Assembly (NCBI GenBank): GCA_015179125.1
Contig: WHVA01000237.1
Span: 62,001-126,000 of the forward strand
DNA: 64,000 nucleotides
DNA from: Gautieria morchelliformis
Taxonomy: Eukaryota > Basidiomycota > Agaricomycetes > Gomphales > Gomphaceae
Reading direction: 5' to 3'
The position numbers and the translations under genes are program-made. Position 1 is the first letter of the stretch; each line of letters starts with the position of its first letter. The notes under the pieces are model-generated. The model did not search any database. It was not told where the DNA came from and was given only the letters and a program-made list of their open reading frames with translations. Of this stretch, positions 52,992-64,000 are shown one piece after another.

Positions 52992-55900
52992 ATGGCCTCA
53001 CTGCAGGAACGGCAGCAGATGCTCCTCGATGACCCAGATATATCCGTAGTAGAGCCTCACCGCGTCTTTTGCAATCGCTGCGACAAATGGCTCAAACTAG
53101 ATGAGACTAAACTGTACGCTGCTTCCGTCTGGCGATGCCACAGAAATACAAAGACACAGTAAGTATACGCGACATAGTAACGCCCTTACTCGGAGTTTCT
53201 TTATCTAACGCTGAGCGCTCTCGTATTTAGCAATATACGACCGCCCAATGCCACTGCCCCAGCGCCACACCTGTTAAAGGACGGGAAGATAATAGGCCCA
53301 ACTAACCAAAGGAGTACACAAGAACTCCATTTTGTCGTTGAGAATCCTTCATCTGCTTCTGCACCTGCAGCATTGCCAACGATGCTGTAATATATTTCCT
53401 CAAACTTTGCGCGCATAACAATACTCACAAACTATGTACAGGAGCCTTGGCGGGGACACGATACCCCAGGAAGTTGAACCTGATCACCAGTCGGCAAATT
53501 TATCTGCTCAGACTGTCGCTACTTTCGACCACTATCGTACCGACGCACAGTCGAATGAACCTCCTTCGCCACATCACGGTCAGCCAAAGATGTCACAAGA
53601 GTCAATGCCACCCCCACCCCCACCTCCAGTCGCCCAGAAACCGCCTTTGTTATCAGCCGCGCGATCCAACTTCTTGGGGTCGCCTGCCCAATCTGCAGGT
53701 CAACCTCGAGCCCCTAGCACGCCCCATCACATTACTCGTGCACGCGCTATCTCTATTTCTGCGAAGGACGGGGTGATACCCTCGGCCATTATGCCCACGT
53801 CGCGGGCGACAGCCCTTTCCCTAGAGCGACTCTCTCCCCACCGGAAAGCGAGCTATAAAGCGCTCATGGGAGAACATTACATTGGTGAATTAGAACCGTT
53901 TCGCGCGTTCTGTACGCTGTGCCATCGCTGGGTTGATCTGTCATCTCGAACCCCGTACAGCTATGGCGTTTGGAAAGGTCACGTAAGGAAATCAGACAAA
54001 CAGTAAGTGCCATCATGCCAAGCATTGTATCATCTCCCTTTCTCTTCACCGCTTTCTCTGCCCGTAGGCTCACGTACTTTTCTTCGCCTCAGCAACCGCC
54101 TTCGTATTGGCAACACCGAAGACGGTTATGACACAACAAGCGATCGCTCTCAGGAAGATTCTGGAGCTCCTGCAGCACCCGAAACTGCCCGTGATAATAG
54201 ACGTGGCGTGGTCAAAACTCCAGCAACAAAGGGACATAATGAAACACTTAAAGTCTCCAGCGCTCCCCCCTCAAAGGTGGAACCCACCATTCACTCCACA
54301 CGGAATCAGAACAACAACACCTGTAGTCCAGGTTCTTCCGCCGTCAAGAACGATCTTGTGCAAGCACGAAATGTTGCCTTAACTCCAGACCTTCAGAGCC
54401 CCATAGCTCCAAAGCTTCCGGCCGAAGCCAACTCTTTATCTGCCATCAGTAAACCCGTCCTTACCACGACCATAGAGGATAGAGTCGGTCGTCATAACCG
54501 CTTGGGACTAGGGGATTTACTTGCTAATGGTCATGATGGCAACCACATGTCAGTTAACGCCTCTCCAAGGGATATTAAGCAGCAATCTCGCAGAGAAAGT
54601 CCAGTTCACGACGCGGTCGACTTTAGACGCCGCAAACTGCTAGAGGATCCGGATGCATTGGACCCGGACCCGCGGTCTGTGGTATGTCGAAGATGTCAGT
54701 CCCGGGTCGAGTTAGAGGGTCCCGATGCGTATATGATCGAGAAATGGCTCGCACACAAGGACAAATGCCTTGACCAAACAACTCAAGCTGGGTGTGTCTG
54801 TTTTATTCGTTTTATCCCTGTGGTCGTTAATTCGATCGGCAGTGGTGCGCGTGGTGCTGCTCGCCAAAATACAAATCGAGTCATAAAGACGCACACTACT
54901 GAAATACATCGGGATGCAATCCCTCGAGCCATCCGTCCGCCTCCAAAAGGCAAAGGCAAAGCCGCAGGTTACAGGAGGGCACCATCTGCGATAACATTAC
55001 CACCTTTGCCGTTGCGACCAAGGTGGCCTGGCGAGGACGAGCGCAAACAACAGTTCATTGATGATCCTGATGTTCAGAGAATCGAACCTCATCGGCTGTT
55101 GTGCAAACACTGTAACTGCTGGATCAAGCTTCACCCCATCATTCGTTATTCTCAAAGTGTATGGCCACTACACAAAACGTCATGCAAAGACATTCAGCTG
55201 GTAGTGTGCGTTTTCACATCTGGTTTTCAATTATCTTGTTCCCTGAACAACCCTCGTAGTCCCGGGGACGCCAAGATTCGGGCCAAGAGCGAGAAAGAAG
55301 ACTCGAGAAAGCAACTGCTCGACGACGACGCCTATGCCACGGATGTCAGCCCTCATCGTGTGACGTGCAAAGCTTGTGGGACAAATATACGACTCGACAC
55401 GACATATAAGTACGAGGGATCACATTGGCGGGCCCATCGAGCTCGCTGTCCACGCATTCCATTCCAAGACCGCATATCATCAAAGAAACGCAGGATATCA
55501 GAACGGCGTGTTCGGGACAACCTCCCGCTGGACAACCCCAGCCAGGCGCAAGTTGCGGTCACTGACTCAAGTGACAGCGATGACTCCGACGCGGCTTCCG
55601 CCCCTCGGCCCCGGCCAACTTCTTTTTTCACTGCACCTCTGGAGATTAATATTTCTCATATGTTCAAACGTCGCTCGCGGGTCATTCGGCCTCCTAAAGC
55701 ATCAGTCATAGCTGCAGCAAAGGCGCAGGCTGAAGCTGATACAGCTGCTCATCTTCGGGCGGTTGCTGCAGATCTCGCCACCTCAGATCGCCTGGTCACC
55801 ATAATTGAGTCGGCGGGGGATGGTGTCATCTCTCAGAATCAGCTGGCGTCCGCGATGCAGGACATCATAGCTACATCGCGGGCGGACGATAATACCATTC

Positions 55901-56103
55901 AGCCTGAAGAAACTGTGAAGGTATTGTCAACGCACAGGTCACCACCGGCGCCTGATCCAGAAACGTGGATCCCGCGCAAAAGAACCCGGGAGGAAGAGAT
56001 GGAGTTTGACTATTTCTTCAATAAGATACCGCCTTCACCCACGCCACCCAACGAGCTGCGGTTGTGCAACCTCGGTAAGCAGGCTATGCAGGTGGTGGAT
56101 TAA
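52992..56103 (+). CDS. Uncharacterised protein with five Cys-rich repeats
   Basis: Six exons: 52992-53158, 53231-53386, 53442-54002, 54093-54791, 54843-55205, 55260-56103, 929 aa. All five introns are phase 2. Five copies of a module of about 50 aa occur at residues about 6-55, 247-295, 473-520, 595-645 and 662-710. Each reads LLxDP...P-x-R-x2-C-x2-C-x2-W-(I/V)-x-L ... W-x2-H-x3-C (examples PHRVFCNRCDKWLKL, PHRLLCKHCNCWIKL, PHRVTCKACGTNIRL), a likely C2HC zinc site. Repeats 1, 2, 3 and 4 end at or close to exon ends. Linkers are disordered and Pro/Ser-rich, and the C-terminus is Ala-rich then acidic. Introns at 54792-54842 and 55206-55259 are multiples of three and stop-free, so retention is tolerated. 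I do not recognise the family; nucleic-acid or protein binding is a guess. Confidence 0.75.
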
Positions 56104-56530
56104 TCGATGAACCAGAGGAAGCCGCCACCCGCGCATCGCCACCCCTCGACAACCGACCAGGTCTAGACATACAACCGGTATATGGCCTTCTTGCACCGTT
56201 ACTGATCTATGAAGATTTACAATGATTACAATTGTTCAGCATTAACCTTCTTGGCGGAATTGCTACCTTGTTTTGAAGATCTCGATGGTTTTGGAAATTC
56301 TTGATATTTGATATCTGGCGTAGTTACGTGACCACTGTGATATTATGTATATGAAACGTCTTATACATAGCTGTAAGCAATATTTCCATAGTGCTGCGTC
56401 AGGATGTGACTTAGCGGAGTTCTGCCACAGTCACGTGAGGTGGCGTCGCGTCGCGTCGCGTCCTCAACGCTCTGAGCTATAACTAGGCTCTGTTTGACAC
56501 CACGACTTCGTAGAATGCTCGGTCTACGTC

Positions 56531-57159
56531 GTGCAGCCTGCGCAAAAATGCAGTTCTGCCCTGGCGGAAAATCCGGACAATCAGACGGCATCTGCAGTGG
56601 GAATCTCGGATGCTGAAGCCCTAGAGCTCACGGACACTAATCACGTCGAAAATGATACCGGAGACAGTTTGGATGGTGAGGTTGATGCTAATTCTCTCCT
56701 CCGATCCAGAAATCCTTCCGGACAACTACATCCTGGATGTTGACATGAGGGAGACACAAGAAATAAAGGGCAGTGACCTCTATTCATATGGCCAGGATGA
56801 TGATGGAGGTGACTGGTGTGGCTCTGAGGCATATGGATCACTCTTGGACAAGCATCAACTGCCTGTTCGTCAGTTCGCACTCGATGACTTTGAACCTCTT
56901 CTGCTCTGTTCTCTTGGCCTAATTCTCGGGAGCACCTCACCACCTGGCATGAAGATGATGAATTAACACCATCTATTTCTGATAGTTCGCCAGAGGAATC
57001 TGACTCTGACTCCGAGGTTCCGTATATCCAAAACGATCCTTCGTTTATACCACGCACCCAGCTATTCTCTTTCTGCGGACCAGGCAACAAACAAGAGGAC
57101 CCTAACCCAGCCCCTGCTATAGCACCACCATTTTCCTCTGAGCACCGCATTGTTTGACA
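56531..57159 (+). pseudogene. Broken ORF, Ser/Asp-rich, unknown
   Basis: Coding-like pieces in shifted frames: 56531-56743 (AEALELTDTNHV-like acidic), 56820-56945 (PVRQFALDDFEPLLL) and 56930-57159 (REHLTTWHEDDELTPSISDS ... ending SSEHRIV). The acidic and Asp/Ser-rich text resembles N-terminal regions of fungal transposon-associated proteins, but there is no diagnostic motif. Confidence 0.35.
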
Positions 57160-57323
57160 GGCATACATAAGCGCCTCGAAGCACGGTCATCTACGTCAAA
57201 TGCGTTGCTCTCTCCTGCCTACTACATATCTGAGATCGGCGTCTGCGTAATGGTGTGAGTGTAAGTACGGGCCTTACCCGCTCGCGCACTGCGCGCCGTG
57301 CGTGCAGCCCTTCGACTTTACCA

Positions 57324-57817
57324 TGTTCACCCTCGCGCCGATGGTCTTGCCCCACCTCTGCACCCTCATCCTCACCTCGCTCGTCCGCACGCCCGCACTC
57401 ATCGTCCTCGCCGCCGCATTCTTCGCCCTGGTGTGGTGGACCGTCGATACCAGATCGCGTTCCAAGACGAGCGGCTGGGTCCGCCCCCCCCTCTTTCCCT
57501 GCTCTTCTCTATTCTATCTGACGCATATCCCCACGCAGACGCACACCTACACCGCGCACGGCGCTCCTTCCCCCCGCTCCTCCACCACCTCCTCCACACT
57601 CCGCGCTTGCCCCGCTCCCGCCCTTCATCGCCGTACCCCGCACCTGCGCCCGCACTCCCACACCAGTCCGCCGACTTTCGCTTTACGAGCGCACATGCCG
57701 CGCCCGTGGCGTCGAGCACGTCCGCGTCTCCCCCAAATACCGCCCCCTGTAATATTGGTGCGTGCACGCAAAGATTGTATATTGGGGACTGTACTGATAT
57801 GGCAATACATGGCATAA
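57324..57817 (+). CDS. Doubtful ORF with one N-terminal membrane segment
   Basis: Starts MFTLAPMVLPHLCTLILTSL and has one hydrophobic span (TPALIVLAAAFFALVWW), then Pro/His/Ser-rich low-complexity sequence in a C-rich stretch. Other frames are open here too because of the base composition. It may be the first exon of a small membrane protein or chance. No family recognised. Confidence 0.2.
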
Positions 57818-57840
57818 AAGCAGCGCGACGTCACACCTAG

Positions 57841-58489
57841 AGGGACTGGGGATTAGGCGACCGGATCTAGCTCCCCCACTGCATCTGCGAATTGCTCAGC
57901 GCGCCGCGGTGAGGGGCAACGTATATATGGTAATCTCAATATGTTATGGGGCCCTGAGCTTTTGCAGGTATCGAGCAGTGTGTATATTTATTCCTAATGC
58001 TATTTTACGCTACTATATTCAAGGCGGGGGGAACCTGCACGCGCCCCAGTAAAAGCATACCTAGCGACATTTGGGCAACATCTGGGACGACATTTGAATG
58101 ACATGATGAATATATTTGGAACAAACAGTCAAAGATCGCAAAGGAGGTATTTGCGTAACGGCTGGATGACTTGCGGATTATTTTTGGGAAGTCATCGAGA
58201 TATCGAAGCGCAGTGTAATGATTAGTTGAGCACAACTGCGATCTAGTTTGAATAACACTCTAGGACGGCAAGGACAATCCTTGTGAATACAAGCCATATA
58301 TATCTCCAAACTCGTAATTTTATCATAGCATCGACCGTTATGGCATACTGACAAGAACTCCACAGCTATAGTTACAGGTATCCCGTATCATACACTTCGA
58401 ATACCGTGAAGTTCTTCTATACTTGACAGACACTCGGAGCCCAGAGATGTGTGAGGTGCCAGTGGACCGAGAGACGTCAGTGAAGCACA
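57841..58489. other. Intergenic, no gene supported
   Basis: 3' side of the BCS1-like gene. Short frames only. The terminator is expected near 58400-58480, but no motif is distinctive. Confidence 0.35.
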
Positions 58490-60746
58490 TCAGAGGGTCG
58501 ACAGTTTTTCCAAAGACTCCGGGTTCGTCGTCAAAGCACCACCTGGAGGAAGGTGTTCAGATTGACCTTCACCGTGATCCAGGTTTGGCGTCAGCACTGG
58601 TGGTGAAGACATGGCCTCCTCCCGCGGTGACCGACGTCCAGATCTGAGCAGTTGTTGCTGCCATCGCTCGGCCTTACGTAGTTTTCCAAGAGCATCCAGG
58701 TCGCCTTTAGCTTTAAGCTCGCGCGTGACCCATGCTTGTATGAGGCGTGCGGCTTCGAGGGGTCCAGCAGTCTTGTGCTGAATGAGATAACCTTGCAGTT
58801 CTGCCATGCTGAACGCGCCCGGTGGTATGGCCGATGAGAATTCATCCGCCAGTCGCAAGGTTTGTGACTCTTTAGTGACAGGAGACTCCTCAGTCGTGCT
58901 GCTCACAGTCGGAAACATAAATTCCGGGAAGAATCTCAGGAATAACCCTTCAGCCTGCTGTCGAGTAGCAAACCGATACTCGATTCTGACATCAATTCTA
59001 CCTGGCCTTATGAGAGCAGGATCGAGGCGGTCAATGTGATTGGTCTGTGACAAATAAGTTCGCATCATAAGCTGAACGCCAGGACAGAGAAACATACGGT
59101 TGCAAAGAATATCTTGCCCTCCTCTTAAGTAGATCCCGTTGTTAGACTTATTCTCAGCAATACGAATGTCATTTACCTGAACCAATCCCATCCAACATAT
59201 TCAATATACCGGACATTGTGACTTGCGAAGTCCGCGGCTTGTTTGGAAGGTGCCAGGGTTTGGCTCTAAATTCGTCTCCATCCCAGTCACTCCTGGACGG
59301 GAAGGCACAGTCAATGTCTTCGAGCACCAAGATTGCCCGCGTAGGGAGAAATGAAACTGCCCTAGCTAGGCGAGTGTCGTCCATTCTATAAATAGATAAC
59401 TTCAGCACGAGGGGACTATGCATCCCAGAAGGAACTACGCGCGATTTTGATGACAGAGACAGGACAAAAAGCTCCAACCCCAATTCTCCAGCCTGCACAT
59501 TAGTCTGCTCAGCCTCATCAGTTATTAAAGTTCATAAGAAGAGCTCTATACCACGGTGTATATAGTTGAAGCTTGATAAGTGAGCCGGGGGTAAACGTTG
59601 GGGGAGAAACAACTGCTCACTTTTTCCTGTTCCGGGAGGCCCATGAAGCAAATAACCTCGGCGATGCGGAATGCCTGCCTTGGTATACCTTCAGTGGATA
59701 TAAACTGACTGTTCTATTATCCCGCCGCCATTTACATACCAAGTTTTTGCGCTAAGGAATTCCCGTGCATCGTCTAGAAGAGAAGTAATGGTGTTTTTGT
59801 CCAGCAGGAGCGAGTCCAACGGTCTCCGACGCATCATGTTGACATGGCTCCATCCGGAACGGCTCATAAGATCAGATCCCTGGAACTCCATTTAAAATGA
59901 CACCCAAGTGCGTCGGCCGGCCGCGTGCCACGTCACGTAATAAACTCAGTACGTACTGTGTAAACAGCAACTTCAGATTTACTGTAAGAATGTTAGATAA
60001 AGGTGAACGGGGAGACTTGTCTACCACTCACGTATCCTCAGCATACTTCAGACGGCATTCCTCCACAAATGCGTACAGGACAGACACGTCCAGCGTGAAG
60101 ATGCTATAAAGGCATCAGGATGACTTGACGAGACGATATGTTCGGACGCATGACTTACGTCAAAGAAATAAACCACCCTCGGCTGTCAGCACGATCCTGT
60201 ATGTATCTCATAGTAGGATCAACCTGGGTCTTGAGTCTGCTGACTTCCAACCAATATCCTCTCCAACGAAAGAACTGGACAGACCCATACTCTGGGATAA
60301 AATCTACTTGGTCGTTCTCGGTGCCAGTCTGAAGTTTCCATTTCCTCTTGTTGCTCTTCATTCTGACCCACATATTGCGCGGTGTGCTCCATATGTTCTC
60401 TTTGACCTGAGGCACCAGCCCGCATCAACCTTTCTCGTCATAATACAACTATGATGAGAGGGCGCGCACCAAGTAATTGACAAGCCACTCTTGGCAAATG
60501 TCTCCAGCACCGAATTGAGCGGAAATGGACCAGCCTGTGTTATAACGTGGTATGTGTTCGTTGCATCCTCGAGACAAGCAACCTACGAAGTTTAAACCTG
60601 TCGATGAGCCAATAGAATATCTTGCGTGTGGTTTCAAGGACAGATCCCAGTACAAGAAGCTTGAGACCATCCCAGAGAATAGGGGTCAGCACCGAGACGG
60701 TGAGGCCACCCATAAGAGCAGCGACATCAATAGACCATGGCAGCAT
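58490..60746 (-). CDS. BCS1-like AAA ATPase, paralogue A
   Basis: Twelve exons: 60587-60746, 60470-60534, 60406-60159, 60032-60103, 59957-59981, 59740-59885, 59621-59688, 59552-59571, 59443-59492, 59177-59385, 59098-59123, 58490-59044, 547 aa. The N-terminus has the BCS1 membrane/import-type segment and domain ([35 protein letters not shown]). The AAA domain has Walker A HGPPGTGK-TST, split by an intron and completed by a 20-nt exon, Walker B ILVLEDIDCAF, sensor [17 protein letters not shown], and C-terminal AAA helices. BCS1 proper inserts the Rieske protein into complex III; fungi carry many BCS1-like relatives of unknown role. Intron 9 (59386-59442) needs a GC-AG donor. Intact. Confidence 0.88.
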
Positions 60747-61408
60747 ACTAGTAGTAGACCGTTGGACGATGGAGAGGATCCGAGTGGCATTTTATGCTTT
60801 TAAGTATGGTGGCTTTCCGGTGGAAGTCCGACCTCCGGGTGAAACGTGCCTGTGGCTGCGAAGAATTTCATTTGCCACCAGACCACGAAGCTCTGATCTA
60901 GACTTTCTTCTGCGTGTGATCAATGTGAAACGAACTTGATCTTCTGCGATCTCGAAAACGTAGCTTCGGCTATGACTGTGCTATGGAAAACCAACTAATG
61001 GCTCCTGGTCGACAAGCATGTATTCCCAGGAGAGACATATGTTTGCAAGTGCTATACTGGCACCTGAAGATAACTTGCCCAGTGCTGCTCACATCGGGGT
61101 ACTTAGCCTAAGTACCCGATGTGACTGTTGCCAAGACGCCGAGAATTCAATTGAGATACAGAAGCGCGTGGTTTTAGGCTATTGTACCGAACTGTCGGAA
61201 CTCTAAAAATATTTCGCAAGATTGCCGGTGTCTTCAGCTTTAGGTGACAGAAACAGGCTCCAATATATCGAGCTTCTGATGCAATCAGAGCCGTAAGGGT
61301 TCGAATCACGCCCCCATTCCAAGGAGTCGTTTCTGTTCAGCCCGGGTTATAAAGCCACTCTGCATCTAAAGCCATTGCCACTTTTCACCCTCTGCTGTCG
61401 CCACCGCA
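60747..61408. promoter_or_regulatory. Shared upstream region of the divergent BCS1-like pair
   Basis: 662 bp between two start codons facing away from each other. GTTATAAAGCC (about 61347-61357), 52 bp before gene B, is TATA-like. No long inverted repeat was seen. The pair may share regulation; inference. Confidence 0.4.
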
Positions 61409-63664
61409 ATGAGTTCGAATGGATCTCTCCCAGAACCCTCATGGACAAGTTTACTCAGCTGGGTCGCCGCTCTTATGGGCGTTTCGACTGGTTTTGCTTC
61501 TGCGTCCTCCAATTTTGCCTTCGATGGCCTCAGAATCCTGGTCATTGGGTCCATCATTGAGACCGGGAGGAGGGTACTTCACTGGATGGTCGAACGTTTC
61601 GAGTTCCGCAAGTCGATTAAGTCCTGTGTTATAAACATTAATAGTGCTTACAGCATTGCAGGCTATAGGGTTTCGGCTGAATTCGAGTATGAGGAACACT
61701 CTTATGGATGGCTTGTAAACTATCTGGTAAGAGCATAGCTATCGCTTCACAGCATTCCCCGACGTAAAGTGGTAGATGACAGAAGACGTGTGGCACACGC
61801 CACGCAAGTTTTCCATTAAAGGCAATCGGAATTCACAGCGAAAATGGAAGCTTCGGACCAACGTCGAGGACAGCCAAGTGGATTATGTGCCAGACTTTGG
61901 AGCTGTCCATTTCTTTCGCTGGAAGGGATATTGGCTAGAAGTTAGTAGGCTCTCTGCGGGTGTCCCCTACATGGAAGCATCCGACAGACACGAATTTGAA
62001 GACACGGAGCTCTGTATCCATGCATCCATTGCCTTGAGGTCAGTGCTAATTCCAAGCGTGCCATGAAACATCCCATAACGTGCAGTTTCTTTCAGCATTT
62101 ACACGCGTGACAAGTCGGTGCTATTCGCGTTCGTCGAAGAATGTCGTCTGAAATATCTCGAGAATACGTGCGTGAGCTGCACGGCTGATGTCCTCACTAT
62201 TCGTTGAAGATTTGTTACAGTAAATCTGACATCACCGTGCATTCCCATGACGTGGTAAGTGTGTTATCGTCGAGCTTAACTACTCTTAGGAACACCACAT
62301 TCCAGGATACTGAAAGGTGGACGGAGATAAAGACGAAACGCCGTCGCCCATTAGACTCACTTTTACTAGATGAAGGCAGGATTGAATCCCTTCTGGCGGA
62401 CGCCCGTGAATTTTTGAAGATGGAAGACTGGTTAGTGGCCATCAGAGACATTGTGAGATATTGCCTCTAAGAAACTCAAGTACAGGTATTTTCAGGCTGG
62501 TATCCCCCATCGTCGAGGTTATCTACTTTATGGACCTCCCGGAACTGGGAAAAGTGAGTGATGTCCGGTCTTACTGCATGCAATGTGTTTTAACAATTAT
62601 TATAAGCATCTACGGTATACACACTGGTGAGTTTTAGACCTGGAGAGTCACATCATCTCCGAGCATTTCTTGTGTAGGCCGGAGAATTGAGTTTAGAGGT
62701 CTACACGCTTTCTCTTTCAGCCTCAGGGTAGGTATCTTCATTCCATAACTGTTACTATTTGCTACAACTACGCTGCATTATCTAGCATGGATGATGAGGT
62801 ACTAGCTGCATTAGTTTCTTATCTCCCTCCAAAGGCAATTCTTCTTATCGAAGACATCGACTGTACCTTTCCATCGAGAGAAGAATTGGACGAAGAGGGG
62901 AGGTATCAAGAGTACCAGGCATCTTCCCATGGGAAGTCGGAAGTCACGATGTCTGGTTTGTTGAATGTACTGGATGGGCTCGGTTCAGGTAATGTAGCTA
63001 CAGGTCATGGTTGGGAGAACCCCGGGACTAACAACAGAACACGTGTAGAGGAGGGAAAATTATTTTTTGCGACGGTAAGCGCCGGATATACTGCGTTTGA
63101 AGAGTGTCAGCCTAACGTGCCCTTATTCTAAAGACCAACCACATCGACCGCCTGGACCCTGCACTCACGAGACCAGGTCGAATAGACCGCAAGATAGAAT
63201 ACAACCTCGCAAGTCGGAAGCAAGCTCATGGATTGTTCATGAGATTTTTCTCGGCATTCAATACTGGCGCTTCTTTTAGTCCAGAAGGTAAGGAATCGCA
63301 AAACATGCACGAATTGGCCGACGAGTTCGCCACATCTATCCCGGATAACGAATTCAGCATGGCGGAGCTCCAAGGATATCTGTTAAATTGGAAGAGAGAT
63401 CCCGCTGGGGCCGTGCATGGCGTTGACTTATGGGTCGAGAGCGAGCGAGCAGCCAAGCAGGAAACGGAGGCACGTGAGCAGCTTCGAAAGGAAAGAGCAG
63501 CAGCGACGACGAAAACGCCGAAAAATGACGTCTCTAATGACCCGATGACTGAAGACAGTGGGAACAATATGGACCTTGGACTAAATCCAAGACCAGGCCA
63601 CCTGTCTCCGGCATCTTCTGGTGACGTATCGGACGCGGACTCGGATCCTGGAACACAAACCTAG
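61409..63664 (+). CDS. BCS1-like AAA ATPase, paralogue B
   Basis: Twelve exons: 61409-61607, 61662-61726, 61776-62038, 62096-62167, 62221-62254, 62306-62430, 62486-62553, 62607-62626, 62678-62727, 62786-62988, 63049-63074, 63134-63664, 551 aa. Exons 2, 4, 7, 8, 9 and 11 are exactly as long as in paralogue A, and all intron phases agree. Motifs: [69 protein letters not shown]. The C-terminus is charged and Ser/Asp-rich. The first intron (61608-61661) has GCAAGT at its donor, the canonical GC-AG form. Intact; role as for A, probably mitochondrial, not proven. Confidence 0.9.
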
Positions 63665-64000
63665 CAAGTCAAGCGTCATCCAAAGACAGGTATCCCTTTG
63701 TCCCAGCTTGCTCGTGACTGGTGCCAAAGATTATCCTCGGGTGTTTTGATATCGTTCTATGAAACTTGATAAACGGGGCCTCCTTCCTAGATTCTCGGCT
63801 ATTGGGCGGGCTCCAGCTATACCGTAGTGTTCTTTCGCTATTTGAACAGAGTGTAACTATGGGTCTTTTCCAGAGCGTGGCCGGTCTAGCTCACAGTTGT
63901 ATCTTGGGGCAAAATTTGCGTTTACTGAGCTCGGCCTCTCACAGCCAGGCCAGGTGCGATTTTGACGATTTGCAGTGGTTATGTCTGTTGGCAACCCTTT
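63665..64000. other. 3' flank of paralogue B, no gene seen
   Basis: Contains terminator-like T-rich stretches but no gene or repeat. The window ends here. Confidence 0.3.

Noticed and set aside
57302..57817. Confident membrane protein gene
   Set aside because: Low-complexity C-rich stretch with three open frames; only one hydrophobic segment and no homology recognised.
1..64000. CRISPR arrays or bacterial-type operons
   Set aside because: Repeats are transposon-derived and genes have spliceosomal introns; nothing prokaryotic was seen.

Overview
The window looks like a filamentous basidiomycete chromosome, probably an Agaricomycete. Introns are short (44-71 nt) and dense, the host genes are fungal housekeeping and secretory genes (ALG5, NAXD, GH16 glucanase, PEX7, BCS1-like AAA ATPases, a 13-exon P450), and the transposons are Ty3/gypsy chromoviruses, a hAT element, a tRNA-derived SINE and a LINE. 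No taxon-specific marker was seen, so the placement is inference.

Layout. Positions 1 to about 36,460 are a transposon graveyard. A Ty3/gypsy element (family 2, copy 1; 1-17128, its 5' end outside the window) lies in the integrase of an older copy (17129-18982). Copy 1 is itself split by a chromovirus (family 1, 821-9233, minus strand, 5-bp target duplication GTGAT) and by a 1.5-kb solo LTR (13568-15102). The chromovirus carries a SINE (1819-2257) inside an antisense spliced ORF. Rightwards follow a truncated family-1 element (18983-21466), a related family-4 element (21467-24430), solo LTRs, three copies of a hairpin-ended 430-470-bp repeat, a decayed family-3 gypsy (29038-35385) and an inverted-repeat element (35769-36460).

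From 36,790 to the end the window is gene-rich: ALG5 (-), NAXD (-) with a hAT element 33 bp upstream of its start, GH16 glucanase (-), cytochrome P450 (+), a regulator-like protein with five tandem Zn2Cys6 motifs (-), PEX7 (+), a 5'-truncated LINE, a protein with five copies of a Cys-rich repeat (+), decayed or doubtful ORFs at 56.5-57.8 kb, and a divergent pair of BCS1-like AAA ATPases with identical 12-exon structures (58490-60746 minus; 61409-63664 plus).

The most interesting signals: (i) family 1 and family 4 have primer-binding sites complementary to their own LTR just downstream of the TATA box, in different sequences, which points to Tf1-type self-primed reverse transcription; (ii) both end gag on an A7 slippery heptamer abutting a UAG stop; (iii) family 2 has a stop codon followed by a 12-bp hairpin before pol, and a long extra ORF after pol; (iv) two host genes have unusual tandem zinc-binding arrays; (v) there are three candidate GC-AG introns, all multiples of three and stop-free. 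Exon coordinates were worked out by eye from frame continuity and splice motifs, not from transcripts.
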